A stretch of 64,000 nucleotides of DNA from CAZDBA01 sp965224765 (lineage in GTDB: Bacteria; Planctomycetota; Planctomycetia; Pirellulales; Pirellulaceae). Both the position numbers and the translations under genes were made by a program. The notes under the pieces were generated by a model. It was not told the origin of the DNA, ran no database searches, and was given only the letters and a program-made list of their open reading frames with translations. Within the stretch, counting starts at the first letter, position 1, and every line of letters starts with the position of its first letter. The DNA is taken from the NCBI GenBank assembly GCA_965224765.1, contig CBDDAC010000023.1, positions 186,001 through 250,000 of the forward strand, written 5' to 3'. Below are positions 17,367-26,309 of this stretch, in pieces.

Positions 17367-17755
17367 GCCCGCAAACTCTCTTTCCCCAACTATCGACCAG
17401 CACGAAGCTGATCGGATTAAACTGACTTTAACATCCCACTCTTAATTCGTCGGCTTCAGGCAAATATTGCTTGAAAAAAACGCGTCCCATTTGCCGTTGC
17501 AACAACTTCTTTCGCAAAACTGCAGCAAATTCAATGCTTGCAATCAATGCTGATTCAGGGCACCCACCAATCGCCCTCATCCCAGCCTCCCCGTTTTCAA
17601 TCGGCACCAATCTCCCAGGATGGCTCGTTTACAGCTGAAAATTCCATTTCTGTGGAAAATTTCAAAGCAAACGACGAGCAAATCAATTTTGTCAACGATA
17701 TGATAGACGTTTTCGCGAAGTTAAAAAATATAACAAATTCAAAAGGTTAGTGCTT
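17367..17755. other. Divergent intergenic region
   Basis: Separates the voltage-sensor-like gene from the CotH-type gene. No reliable coding frame or consensus promoter seen. AAAAGG at 17741-17746 is the ribosome site of the CotH-type gene. Confidence 0.5.
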
Positions 17756-19522
17756 ATGCGTTTCGTGCCATTCGTCTTGATGGTTGTGGTGTCGAGTCTT
17801 GGATTCCTAAAAACCACTTCGGCGCAGAACGGATCTCAGCCCGATCTCCCCAGCACCAACTCACTTTCCGCAGAGCAGCTTTTTGAATCCGATCACATCG
17901 TCGATGTGCAAATTGAGCTGCCCCCCGAATCTTGGGACACCATCCGCTTTCAATCACGCGACTTCGTCTCTTCACTCAACAAAGAAGAACCCCAGTCCCC
18001 ATTCGAATACGTCAAGGGAAATATCACCATTGATGGAGTGTTGATCGAAAACGTCGGCATTCGCAAAAAAGGATTCATTGGCTCCCTAGATTCCACACGA
18101 CCTTCGCTAAAAATCAAGTTTGACGAATACGTTGATCAAGATCCAATCGATGGACTTGATCGACTAACACTCAACAACAACAAACAGGACCCCGCTCGGT
18201 ACAGCCAATACCTTTCGTATAAGTTGTTTCGTGACTCGGGCACCGTCGCGCCACGATGCAATTTTGCGAAAGTAACGGTTAACGGCGACTATCTGGGAAT
18301 CTTCTCGAATGTAGAATCCGTTCGTCGTGATATGCTTGAGCGCGGTTTTGGAGACTCCTCGGGCGGACTTTGGGAAGGCACGATCGCCGACTTTTTCCCA
18401 GACTGGTATCGCCGTTTCGAGAATAAGAACAAACAAGCCAAAACGAAACACCTGAAAAAGATCACCAAGATTCTGGCTGAAGATCATATTGATCTGGAGA
18501 AACTCTCAGAGAAAATTGACATCGACGCATTCGTTCGCTTCTGGGCGATGGAAAGTCTGATGGGTTTTTGGGACGGCTACTGCAGCAACCAAAACAACTT
18601 TTTCATTTACCGAAATCCTGAAAACAAGAAAATGTACTTCATCCCCTGGGGTACTGACTCAAGTTTTTCTAAAACCACTCCCTTGCCGCCCTATCGTATT
18701 CGCCCGATGTCTGTGCATGCCAAATCCATCCTTTGCAACAAGCTTTACCGAATTCCAAAAATTCGAAAGCAATACGAAGAGACCCTGATGGCATTCTTGG
18801 ATAAACACTGGAATGAGGACAATCTGCTGGCTGAGATCGAGCGAATCGAAAACCTACTGAAAGACGTTGTTCACGAAGACAACTCGGGATTCACCAGAGG
18901 TTTAAAGAAGAATCGCGCATTTGTCAGCTGGCGCCGCAAAGCCATTATGGGTGAATTTGAGGAAGGCCCACCCGAACTTCTGTCGCGAGAACGTACGCCG
19001 ATTTATTTCAAGGAAATGGGGACCGCCACCGTCACCTTCGAAGCTGCCTGGTACAAAAAAACGCCCAAAGAATCAGCGGGCCTCGGTGAGGTTAAGCTGG
19101 AACTGACCATCGATGGTGAAGTCGTTGAACTGAATGATGTGGGCGTTTTCGCAGAGCGCAGCAAATGGCCGTCGGAGGACAAAGTCAAACCGGCTTCCAT
19201 CGTTATCAGTGGCACACGGGTCTCTGATGGCAAGACTTTAACGCTCGGACTCGGTGTCAAAGATTCCGACTTTCAATCTAACTCCGACGATGAAGATGTG
19301 GAAATCGGCGGCATTTTGATTATTGACAATGCGTTTGTCGACAGCAAAGGTCGCATGACCATGATCGGAGGCCGAGTAAGACTCTCTGAGGCCTCCACCG
19401 AAGACGGCGAACCCGTCAAAGGTTCCATGGAAATCTCAATCACGAAAATGATGGGCGGAGACGAGGTCGTTGGAGCAGAGGACGAAGACAGTCCCGAAGC
19501 AAAAAGCGACGAAGACGATTAG
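17756..19522 (+). CDS. Exported CotH-type kinase-fold protein, 588 aa
   Basis: Family related to the spore-coat protein kinase CotH, here in a non-sporulating type of bacterium. A signal peptide (first ~25 residues, ending TTSAQ) is followed by the CotH-like domain. It shows VDVQIELPPESWDTIR, the core LTLNNNKQDPARYSQYLSYKLF, VTVNGDYLGIFSNVESV and later FIPWGTDSSFSK, the segments usually conserved in the family. A C-terminal region of about 180 residues, ending in an acidic tail, looks like a beta-rich domain. I chose ATG 17756 because AAAAGG lies nine bases upstream. The exported location and substrate are unknown, though CotH proteins elsewhere phosphorylate other surface proteins. Confidence 0.82.
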   Translation: MRFVPFVLMVVVSSLGFLKTTSAQNGSQPDLPSTNSLSAEQLFESDHIVDVQIELPPESWDTIRFQSRDFVSSLNKEEPQSPFEYVKGNITIDGVLIENVGIRKKGFIGSLDSTRPSLKIKFDEYVDQDPIDGLDRLTLNNNKQDPARYSQYLSYKLFRDSGTVAPRCNFAKVTVNGDYLGIFSNVESVRRDMLERGFGDSSGGLWEGTIADFFPDWYRRFENKNKQAKTKHLKKITKILAEDHIDLEKLSEKIDIDAFVRFWAMESLMGFWDGYCSNQNNFFIYRNPENKKMYFIPWGTDSSFSKTTPLPPYRIRPMSVHAKSILCNKLYRIPKIRKQYEETLMAFLDKHWNEDNLLAEIERIENLLKDVVHEDNSGFTRGLKKNRAFVSWRRKAIMGEFEEGPPELLSRERTPIYFKEMGTATVTFEAAWYKKTPKESAGLGEVKLELTIDGEVVELNDVGVFAERSKWPSEDKVKPASIVISGTRVSDGKTLTLGLGVKDSDFQSNSDDEDVEIGGILIIDNAFVDSKGRMTMIGGRVRLSEASTEDGEPVKGSMEISITKMMGGDEVVGAEDEDSPEAKSDEDD

Positions 19523-19876
19523 CCAAGTATCCCATTTGATTCCCCAACGGTTGGGTTGCCTAGCGCCAATTCTTTGATGCGGCGCAGCATTCCCCAACAG
19601 CCTCGGCCTTCAAACTGACGGCGTTTGCATTCCCCGCAGCGCACCGCCAGCGTCACAGCCGCACTGCTTTTGTCGCCTTGGGGAGGTCATTGCTCCCCAA
19701 GAGACGGAATTTCCAACACATCTGTTCAGATCCCTCAGCAATACCATCGCATGACCTAAAAAAATAATTCGGCCTTTGAAAGTAACTTGGTTCGCATTGT
19801 GGATTTGATTGGTTGACGCTGCAAAATCGACCAAGCACAATTGATTCCTTACAACACATCCACATAGTTTGCCATC
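19523..19876. other. Intergenic region before VPS10/BNR-type gene
   Basis: About 350 bases with no credible gene. It includes a weak promoter candidate near the right end, listed separately. A few GCATTCCCC-like short repeats are visible but too short to interpret. Confidence 0.45.
19813..19841 (+). promoter_or_regulatory. Candidate sigma70-type promoter
   Basis: TTGACG (19813-19818) and CACAAT (19836-19841) are separated by 17 bases, giving five of six and four of six matches. It would start transcription about 30 bases before the ATG at 19877. Only a pattern match. Confidence 0.35.
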
Positions 19877-22800
19877 ATGAAGCTTGATTTCCCACGACCT
19901 ACCCTCGTTTTATTGAGTCTATGCCTCACCCTGTTCACCGCGATTGGACTGGCTCAGGACGAAAAAGAGGCCTCCCCCGATGCCGCCACAGAAACGAAAG
20001 CCAAAGCCGTAGTCGACGCCAGCCTTTTTGCAGCACTCAAACTTCGCAGTATAGGCCCCGCTTTCATGTCGGGCCGAATTGGCGATCTCGCGATTGACCA
20101 AAAGAACCCAAACACTTGGTACGTGGCAGTTGCTTCGGGCAATGTATTCAAAACGTCAAACGCAGGACAACCTTTCAACCAATCTTTGAAAACTACGGCT
20201 CGTACTCTATTGGTTGCGTTTCCATCGATCCCAGCAACAGCAACACCGTATGGATTGGTACCGGGGAAAACAATGGCGGGCGTCATATTGGATTCGGCGA
20301 TGGAATCTACGTCAGCCATGACGGCGGAAAGTCGTTTGAGAATGTTGGGCTCGAGAAAAGCGAACACCTTAGCAAAATCATTATCGATCCTCGCGACTCA
20401 AATACCGTGTTCGCAGCCTCCCAGGGCCCACTCTGGTCGCCAGGCGGGCAACGTGGACTTTTCAAAACAACCGACGGTGGAAAGAACTGGAAAAACGTTC
20501 TGAGTGCCGGTGTGTATACCGGTGTCACCGATGTGGTGATCGACCCCACCAATCCGAACGTCATGTACGCCGCGACTCACCAACGACACCGAAACGTATG
20601 GGCCATCGTGAATGCAGGACCAGAAACCGGCATTCATAAATCCGACGACGGTGGTGAAACGTGGACTGAACTTACCAATGGTTTGCCGTCTTCGGACATG
20701 GGCAAGATCTCGCTGGGTGTTTCGCCTCAGAAAAACAATATCGTTTATGCCACGATTGAACTTGCTGGTCGAAAAGGCGGATTCTGGCGCAGTGAGGATT
20801 TTGGTGCCAGCTGGAACAAGGTCAGTGATTTCGTCAGTGGAGGAACCGGCCCCCACTACTACCAGGAACTTTGGGTCGACCCGCATCGCCACGACGTCCT
20901 GTACCAAGCCAACAACAGTTTCGTCCGCAGTGAAGACGGAGGACGCACTTGGGACGTTATCGAAGGCAGAACCAAACACGTGGACAATCACGCGGTTGCG
21001 TTCCATCCTACCGATAAAGACTTTTTGCTGGTTGGCTGCGACGGTGGTATTTATAAATCATATGACTTTTGTTCGACCTATCAGTTCTGCGGTAACCTTC
21101 CCATCTCTCAATATTACAAAGTCGATGTTGACTACGACTATCCGTTTTACAACATCGCTGGCGGAACCCAAGACAATTACTCGCATTACGGTCCATCACA
21201 AACCGGAAGCGTACAAGGAATCGTCAACAGCGATTGGGTGAAAACCATCGGAGGAGACGGGCACGATGGAGCCATCGATTACGAGGATCCCAATACAATT
21301 TATGCGGAATCGCAGCAAGGCTACATTCGCCGCTACGATCGCCGAACCGGTGAAGCCGTCGACATTCGCCCAAGCCCCGCCTCCGGTCAAGATGATTTCC
21401 GGTTCAATTGGGACTCTCCAATTTTGATCTCGCCACACTCCCACACGCGAATCTATTTCGCCTCCAACTTTCTACACCGCAGTGAGAATCGCGGAGACTC
21501 ATGGGAAACAATCAGCCCAGACCTGTCGCGAAATCAGAACCGATTCACACTTCCAACGATGGGTCGCGTCCCAAGTATCGACGCCGCCTACGATCTCTAC
21601 GCGATGTCTCAGTATGGCAATATTACCTCAATCAGTGAATCACCCGTTGTCGAAGGCCTGTTGTATGTGGGCACCGACGATGGACTGATTCAAGTCTCCG
21701 AAGATGGGGGCGACAACTGGCGCAAAGTCGAACAAATTTATGGGGTGCCTGAAAACTCATTCATCAATGACATCAAAGCTGACCTTCACGACGCCGACAC
21801 GGTCTACGCCTGTCTCGATAATCACAAGACGGGTGATTATAAACCCTACTTGGTAAAGAGCACTGATCGCGGACGCACCTGGAAGACCATGGTTGGTGAC
21901 CTTCCTGATCGGCACCTCGTCTGGCGTATTGTTCAGGATCACAAACGACCCGACCTGTTTTTCCTGGGCACCGAGTTCGGAATCTATTTCACGCTTGGCG
22001 ACACGGGAAAATGGACGAAGCTTGGCGGCGCTCCCACCATTCCGTTTCGCGACTTGGCCATTCAAAAACGAGAGAATGACCTGGTTGGCGCATCATTTGG
22101 TCGTAGCTTCTACGTGTTGGATGACTACTCACCCCTTCAAACCGCGTCCGCCGATCAATTAGTCGATGACAACGTATATGTCTTTCCCATCCGCTCGGCA
22201 CTTTGGTACGTCCAATCTGACTCGCTTGGCGGACGCAAAGGCTTTCAGGGCGACAGCTTTTACTCAGCTGACAACCCAACTTTTGGCGCAACATTCACCT
22301 ACTACAACGGCAAGATTTACAAAACGAAAAAACAAAAGCGAATGGAAGCCGAAGCCAAGCAAAAGGAAGGTGACATCATTACGCCAACCTGGGATGAACT
22401 TCGCGCTGAGGAACTTGAAACTCCGCCAACTCTATTCTTCAAAATTACGGACTCCGATGGCGAGTTGATCGGTCGCATTGATGGTTCAACAGGGAAGGGC
22501 ATTCATCGCGCAAACTGGAACCTGAGAAATACCGCGTTGGCTGGTGGGCATGGACTGCTTGCCGTTCCCGGAACGTACCTGATCCAGCCATTCGAAATGG
22601 TGGACGGACAAATCACTGAGTTGGCTGAGCCAACAGAGTTTGAAGTCAAATCCATCGTCGAATCGACGATTCCTATCCAAGACCGTGAAGCTGTCTTGGC
22701 GTTCCAAAAGGAGGTCGGCCAGGAGCTGGAACGAGTTTCTGCCGTCGGAACAATTCTCAACGAGCGAGCGGAACAGCTTGACGAAATCAGAAACGTACTT

Positions 22801-23127
22801 CAACGATCAGCCCATGAGACTCCTGAACTAGTCAACAAGGTTCACGAATTGACCCAACGCATCAAGGATTTCGAACACCGCGTTTGGGGCGACTCAACGC
22901 GATCCTCCCGTGATACTCAGACCGAGCCTTCGATGCAGGCACGATTGCGAAATGCTTTGTCTGGCAGCAACTCGACTTATGGGCCGACGACGACTCATCG
23001 ACAGCAGTTGGAAATTGCGGTGGAGCAATTCGAAGCCATCGTCGGAGAATTCGAAGCCTTTGAATCCGAGTTGGATACTGCCGGCGTTCCATGGACCAGC
23101 GGTCGTGCGATACCCGACAAGCAATAA
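19877..23127 (+). CDS. Exported VPS10/BNR-repeat (sortilin-like) protein, interrupted by one missing base
   Basis: A large secreted beta-propeller protein of the VPS10/BNR type, often annotated as glycosyl hydrolase although catalysis is doubtful. The signal peptide ends at IGLAQ. Asp-box repeats recur: TDGGKNW, SDDGGETW, SEDGGRTW, SEDGGDNW, STDRGRTW. The C-terminal ~200 residues add an FN3-like part and a helical region. The frame from 19877 reads GNVFKTSNAG and then drifts. The expected TTFQPIFENYGSYSIG appears in the next frame from 20170, so one base is missing at about 20167/20168. Restoring it gives about 1083 residues, the family's normal size. The 1000 residues after the break have no stop, which favours a sequencing error or a very recent mutation. 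Confidence 0.8.
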
Positions 23128-23373
23128 GCGGGTCGGGAATTGCGGTAGTTGAAGTAAATACCCGATGTATCAACTGCACAAATTTCGAGAGCGAACCGCG
23201 TCGTGGGTTTGGCATGCCAGATCCACGAACGCGACATTTTTCGCGGCTTTCGATGACTGCCTATTCGCCAGTTTTACACGAAGCAGTCGATAATACAGCG
23301 TCGATGTATTCTGCAATTCGTTGAGTTTCATTTTGAACTATTGTTTGGAAAGATACTTTCTTTGGAAACCCGA

Positions 23374-23381
23374 AGCGTGAG
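23374..23381. repeat. Target-site duplication, left copy
   Basis: AGCGTGAG directly abuts the left end of the insertion sequence and recurs at 24890-24897 on the other side. Confidence 0.75.
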
Positions 23382-23382
23382 T

Positions 23383-23396
23383 TTTGAAGTTGCGCT
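23383..23396. repeat. Left terminal inverted repeat of IS
   Basis: TTTGAAGTTGCGCT, exact reverse complement of 24875-24888. Confidence 0.85.
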
Positions 23397-23410
23397 ATAT
23401 TGCTTGAAAA

Positions 23411-24778
23411 TCATACGGCACTTCGGAATTCTTTGGGTAAAGCGAGCATGAGCAATCGTTTCATTTTTTGAACGCCTCCAGAAGTTTCCAGTCGTTTGGC
23501 GAGGTAATTCATCTCCTCGCCAGTACATTGCTGGTGAAAGGCTTCAGACAATCCGTGGATTCGCTGCGCCACCCACCAACGCCGTCGTTCCTCGCTCAAG
23601 CGTCGATCAGCAAGTTTCCGGGCTCGAAGCTGTTCCAGGAACAGCACCGTCGTAATCGCGCAGTTGATCCAAGCTACCACGGCTTCGAATTTTTCAAACT
23701 GATACTGGCCAACGCCCAGCGTTGATTTCAGCTCTTTGAAAAATAACTCGATCTGCCAGCGCAGCGAATATAACTCAATCACCTCGGTCACACTCATGCC
23801 GGTCGCATTGGTCATCAATATTTTGACATCATTGGGAGTCGCTTTCTCCAAATTTGGTTTCATTGTCGAAAAAACAAGCCCCACACAACCTACGTTGTGA
23901 ACGTTCCGTTTTTCCTGATGGGCGTAATACGTCCTGGTTTTCGTTTTCGGCCCAACACGCCAACGAGACAGTCGCCGATAGTCAGCGTACTTGCCAGTTG
24001 AGGCTCGAAGCCTGATCGTTTTCAGCGACAGTCCCGTCCAATCCTTCAGACGTGATCGTAATTTTGGTCGTTCTCCAGTGGGCCCAGCATACACACGCTC
24101 GGCGTTGGCCGGAGTGATCCAGATGTAGCCTCGCTCATCGCAAGCTTCCTGAACGCAGCGAGCGTCATAGGCCGTGTCCCCCAGCACTACCACTTCGGCT
24201 TCTTCGTCCAACGGCAGTTGGCGAATCATCTCAGCCATCGCCTGGGCACTGGTTTGAGGCGTTATGCCTTTCTTCTTCGAATACTCTTTGGTGTAGTGAG
24301 GAGTTTGAAATGGAATCCGATATCCCGAAGGCGTGATTAACAGTCCAAACGTAAAGCCATGAACTTTCTTGCGACGGGTTTTCTTCTTGTTGTAGCGAGA
24401 GCCTTTTTTGATTTTGCGCCGTTCCCGATTACCGGTGCTGTAAGTGTTCTCGGATTTAACACCCGCCTGACTGAAAAGCGTCAGGTCCACGATAAAAATG
24501 AACTTCCCTTTCCCACTTTCTAATTGCAGCAGGGCCGCCCGTAGCGGTTGGTTAAAATCGACCTTCTGCCAACGAGGACGCGCCAAAAAACGAGTCACCT
24601 GGCCACGATGCATGGGCCGGGAAGCAATCATCCCCGCCGCCGACGAGCAAGACATGCGGCCACGATGCAATAAAAATGCCAGTACCATTCGCATCACCAT
24701 CAACCGGGCGTATTCAGAAACCAAGCTTTTTTCGAGATACCTCTTGAGCGATCCCGCGGTTTGTTCGACGATGATCAT
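23411..24778 (-). CDS. IS4-type DDE transposase, 455 aa
   Basis: Cut-and-paste transposase of the inserted element. DDE residues are visible: first Asp in FIFIVDLTLFS (about residue 117), second Asp in VVVLGDTAYDA (about 200), and Glu within the Y-x2-R-x3-E-x6-K signature YSLRWQIELFFKELK (about 345-359). The reading frame is uninterrupted and fills most of the element, with 28 bases to the left end and 110 to the right end. Residues 125-150 are very basic (RERRKIKKGSRYNKKKTRRKK), suitable for DNA binding. The neighbouring palindromic DNA is the insertion target, not part of the element. Confidence 0.92.
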   Translation of the reverse strand: MIIVEQTAGSLKRYLEKSLVSEYARLMVMRMVLAFLLHRGRMSCSSAAGMIASRPMHRGQVTRFLARPRWQKVDFNQPLRAALLQLESGKGKFIFIVDLTLFSQAGVKSENTYSTGNRERRKIKKGSRYNKKKTRRKKVHGFTFGLLITPSGYRIPFQTPHYTKEYSKKKGITPQTSAQAMAEMIRQLPLDEEAEVVVLGDTAYDARCVQEACDERGYIWITPANAERVYAGPTGERPKLRSRLKDWTGLSLKTIRLRASTGKYADYRRLSRWRVGPKTKTRTYYAHQEKRNVHNVGCVGLVFSTMKPNLEKATPNDVKILMTNATGMSVTEVIELYSLRWQIELFFKELKSTLGVGQYQFEKFEAVVAWINCAITTVLFLEQLRARKLADRRLSEERRRWWVAQRIHGLSEAFHQQCTGEEMNYLAKRLETSGGVQKMKRLLMLALPKEFRSAV

Positions 24779-24874
24779 TGCAGTCTCCTTTGGTCAAAGG
24801 TGAGAATTCAATGAACTGGACATCGGGGGAGACTGCTTTTCATGCAATATCAATTTCTGATAGCACCCAAAAAG

Positions 24875-24888
24875 AGCGCAACTTCAAA
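24875..24888. repeat. Right terminal inverted repeat of IS
   Basis: AGCGCAACTTCAAA, exact reverse complement of 23383-23396. Confidence 0.85.
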
Positions 24889-24889
24889 G

Positions 24890-24897
24890 AGCGTGAG
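24890..24897. repeat. Target-site duplication, right copy
   Basis: AGCGTGAG adjoining the right end of the insertion sequence; same sequence as 23374-23381. Confidence 0.75.
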
Positions 24898-25111
24898 CGA
24901 GGACGAACCCGATACGTCCTCGCTCACGCTTCGGGTTTCCATCCATACCGCAGAAATCGGGTGCGTAGGAATTTTCAAGTTGGATGTTTGTTTCGGCAGG
25001 AGCCTCAACCTCCCAAAAACAACCATCCATAGCGAAGAACTCACGTGGGAGGAACTTCCACTTTCCGCTGACTCAGCGAATACGTCTCAATGACTCAGCG
25101 ATTATCCCCAA

Positions 25112-25501
25112 TCAAAGGTTGCTTTGAATCGCCTGGGCTACATCCGTAAACTCTTGTTCCGACAACGACACTTTCTGGGAAAATGTCATCTCGCTCATGT
25201 CATTGAGGGGAATCAAATGCACATGAACATGTGGAACTTCCAGTCCGATTACCGCCATGCCTACTCGCTTGCAGGGAATCGCTTTTTCCATCGCTTTCGC
25301 AACGCGGTGAGAAAACTTCATCAGTTCGACGTAGTGATCCTGATCCATTTCAAAGATCTTGTTGATCTCCTTTTTGGGTACGCAAAGGGTATGTCCTTTC
25401 GCGTTTGGACTGATATCCAAAAAGGCAAAAAAATGATCATCCTCCGCTACTTTGTAGCAGGGAATCTCCCCATCAATGATTTTGGTGAAAATAGAACTCA
25501 T
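25112..25501 (-). CDS. HIT-family nucleotide-binding hydrolase, 129 aa
   Basis: Histidine-triad protein of the HINT group, small purine phosphoramidases or hydrolases. It opens with SSIFTKIIDGEIPCYKVAEDD and DISPNAKGHTLCVPK, both typical of the family. It carries the active-site triad HVHVH near residues 94-98, whose middle His attacks the substrate phosphate. The length is normal for HINT. The ATG at 25501 is preceded by AGGA six bases away, better than the TTG five codons upstream. It lies 74 bases after the CBM9-like gene on the same strand and may be the last gene of a uvrA-led transcript. Confidence 0.9.
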   Translation of the reverse strand: MSSIFTKIIDGEIPCYKVAEDDHFFAFLDISPNAKGHTLCVPKKEINKIFEMDQDHYVELMKFSHRVAKAMEKAIPCKRVGMAVIGLEVPHVHVHLIPLNDMSEMTFSQKVSLSEQEFTDVAQAIQSNL

Positions 25502-25575
25502 CACTGTCCTTTGCAATCAATTGACTACCGAATTCCCCTTGCGATTTGGCACCACGTGCCGTGAGTCCCCTGCCG

Positions 25576-26232
25576 TTAACCTTCCAACAGCAATGTGTGC
25601 CAGAGACTTGGGTCTTCGGTAATGGGAAGTTCCGGACCCGCCGCCAATGTCTGCCAACCAAGTTCACGATCAATCACTGCGATCGAAAACCCAATTTGCC
25701 GATGATCTTCCAGATTCCAACCGTTCAGGCCAGCCGCTGGAATAAACAGCTTCATATCGTAGCCATCACGCTTTTTGGTTGAGTTGATTTTGAGTTTTTG
25801 GCCACCGATCGTTGGTGAATCTTCACGAGACCGGTTAATTTTCAACGTTGTGAAAACGGGATTTGCGTTGGTCGATCCACCTCCCATCGGCAACGCCAAA
25901 AACCAGTGACAAAATCGAGTCGCGCGATGAACGTTGTGAGTGTCTCGCGTATCGATCCAGATCTGCACCCCGTCACTTTCCAACAGCGCCGTTTGCCGAC
26001 ACCAAAGTGATTGCTGCTTGCCAGTCACCGTGATCGAGAAAAACAAGCCTTCTTTGCTCCAGCCTGCCCGCCAATCGGCAAAGCGATTCTGGTCTTCAAA
26101 CTGCCCTAGATTGGGAAGCCGATGGGCCGGAGGCAGACTAAACTTCTCCGACCAACTCTTATTGGTCTTCGCGCAAGGAAATCGGTAGTGAAAACCAAGA
26201 TTCTTGGGGATTTGGGAAACCGTTTTACTCAT
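25576..26232 (-). CDS. CBM9/DOMON-like domain protein, 218 aa
   Basis: No signal peptide is seen. The sequence pattern (ADWRAGWSKEGLFFSITVTGK, then SDGVQIWIDTRDTHNVHRATRFCHWF) resembles carbohydrate-binding module family 9 and DOMON-like beta-sandwich domains, with the usual DG-x-x-x-W-x-DTRD strand pair. The remaining half is also beta-rich and ends LWHTLLLEG. Known relatives bind sugars or haem; here the ligand is unknown and a cytoplasmic location is possible. It sits 77 bases downstream of uvrA on the same strand, which may be no more than chance proximity. The start ATG is 26232. Confidence 0.6.
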   Translation of the reverse strand: MSKTVSQIPKNLGFHYRFPCAKTNKSWSEKFSLPPAHRLPNLGQFEDQNRFADWRAGWSKEGLFFSITVTGKQQSLWCRQTALLESDGVQIWIDTRDTHNVHRATRFCHWFLALPMGGGSTNANPVFTTLKINRSREDSPTIGGQKLKINSTKKRDGYDMKLFIPAAGLNGWNLEDHRQIGFSIAVIDRELGWQTLAAGPELPITEDPSLWHTLLLEG

Positions 26233-26309
26233 TTAGTTGGGCTCTTCTTTACCACAAATTGATTGTGAATCTCGGCAACGAGTTCACCACCTTGAAATAC
26301 ATGATCCGA

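Larger units (their letters stand above)
23382..24889 (-). mobile_element. IS4-family-like insertion sequence, about 1508 bp, complete
   Basis: The ends are the inverted repeats TTTGAAGTTGCGCT (23383-23396) and AGCGCAACTTCAAA (24875-24888), exact over 14 bases with a mismatch at the outermost base. An 8-base direct repeat, AGCGTGAG, flanks the element. One full transposase gene lies inside on the minus strand. Length, single gene and YREK-type transposase fit the IS4 family; an 8-base duplication fits some IS4 subgroups. Because gene, ends and duplication are all intact, the element may be recently inserted and still mobile. Confidence 0.88.
23364..24940. repeat. Palindromic intergenic repeat split by an insertion sequence
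   Basis: The left piece GGAAACCCGAAGCGTGAG (23364-23381) and the right piece at 24898-24940 rejoin, if the insertion sequence and one target copy are removed, into a hairpin with a perfect 26-base stem and a 9-base loop (AACCCGATA). A related palindrome occurs intact at 46742-46792 with the same AACCCGAT core. This is a REP-like family that I recall as common in planctomycete genomes. Confidence 0.8.
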
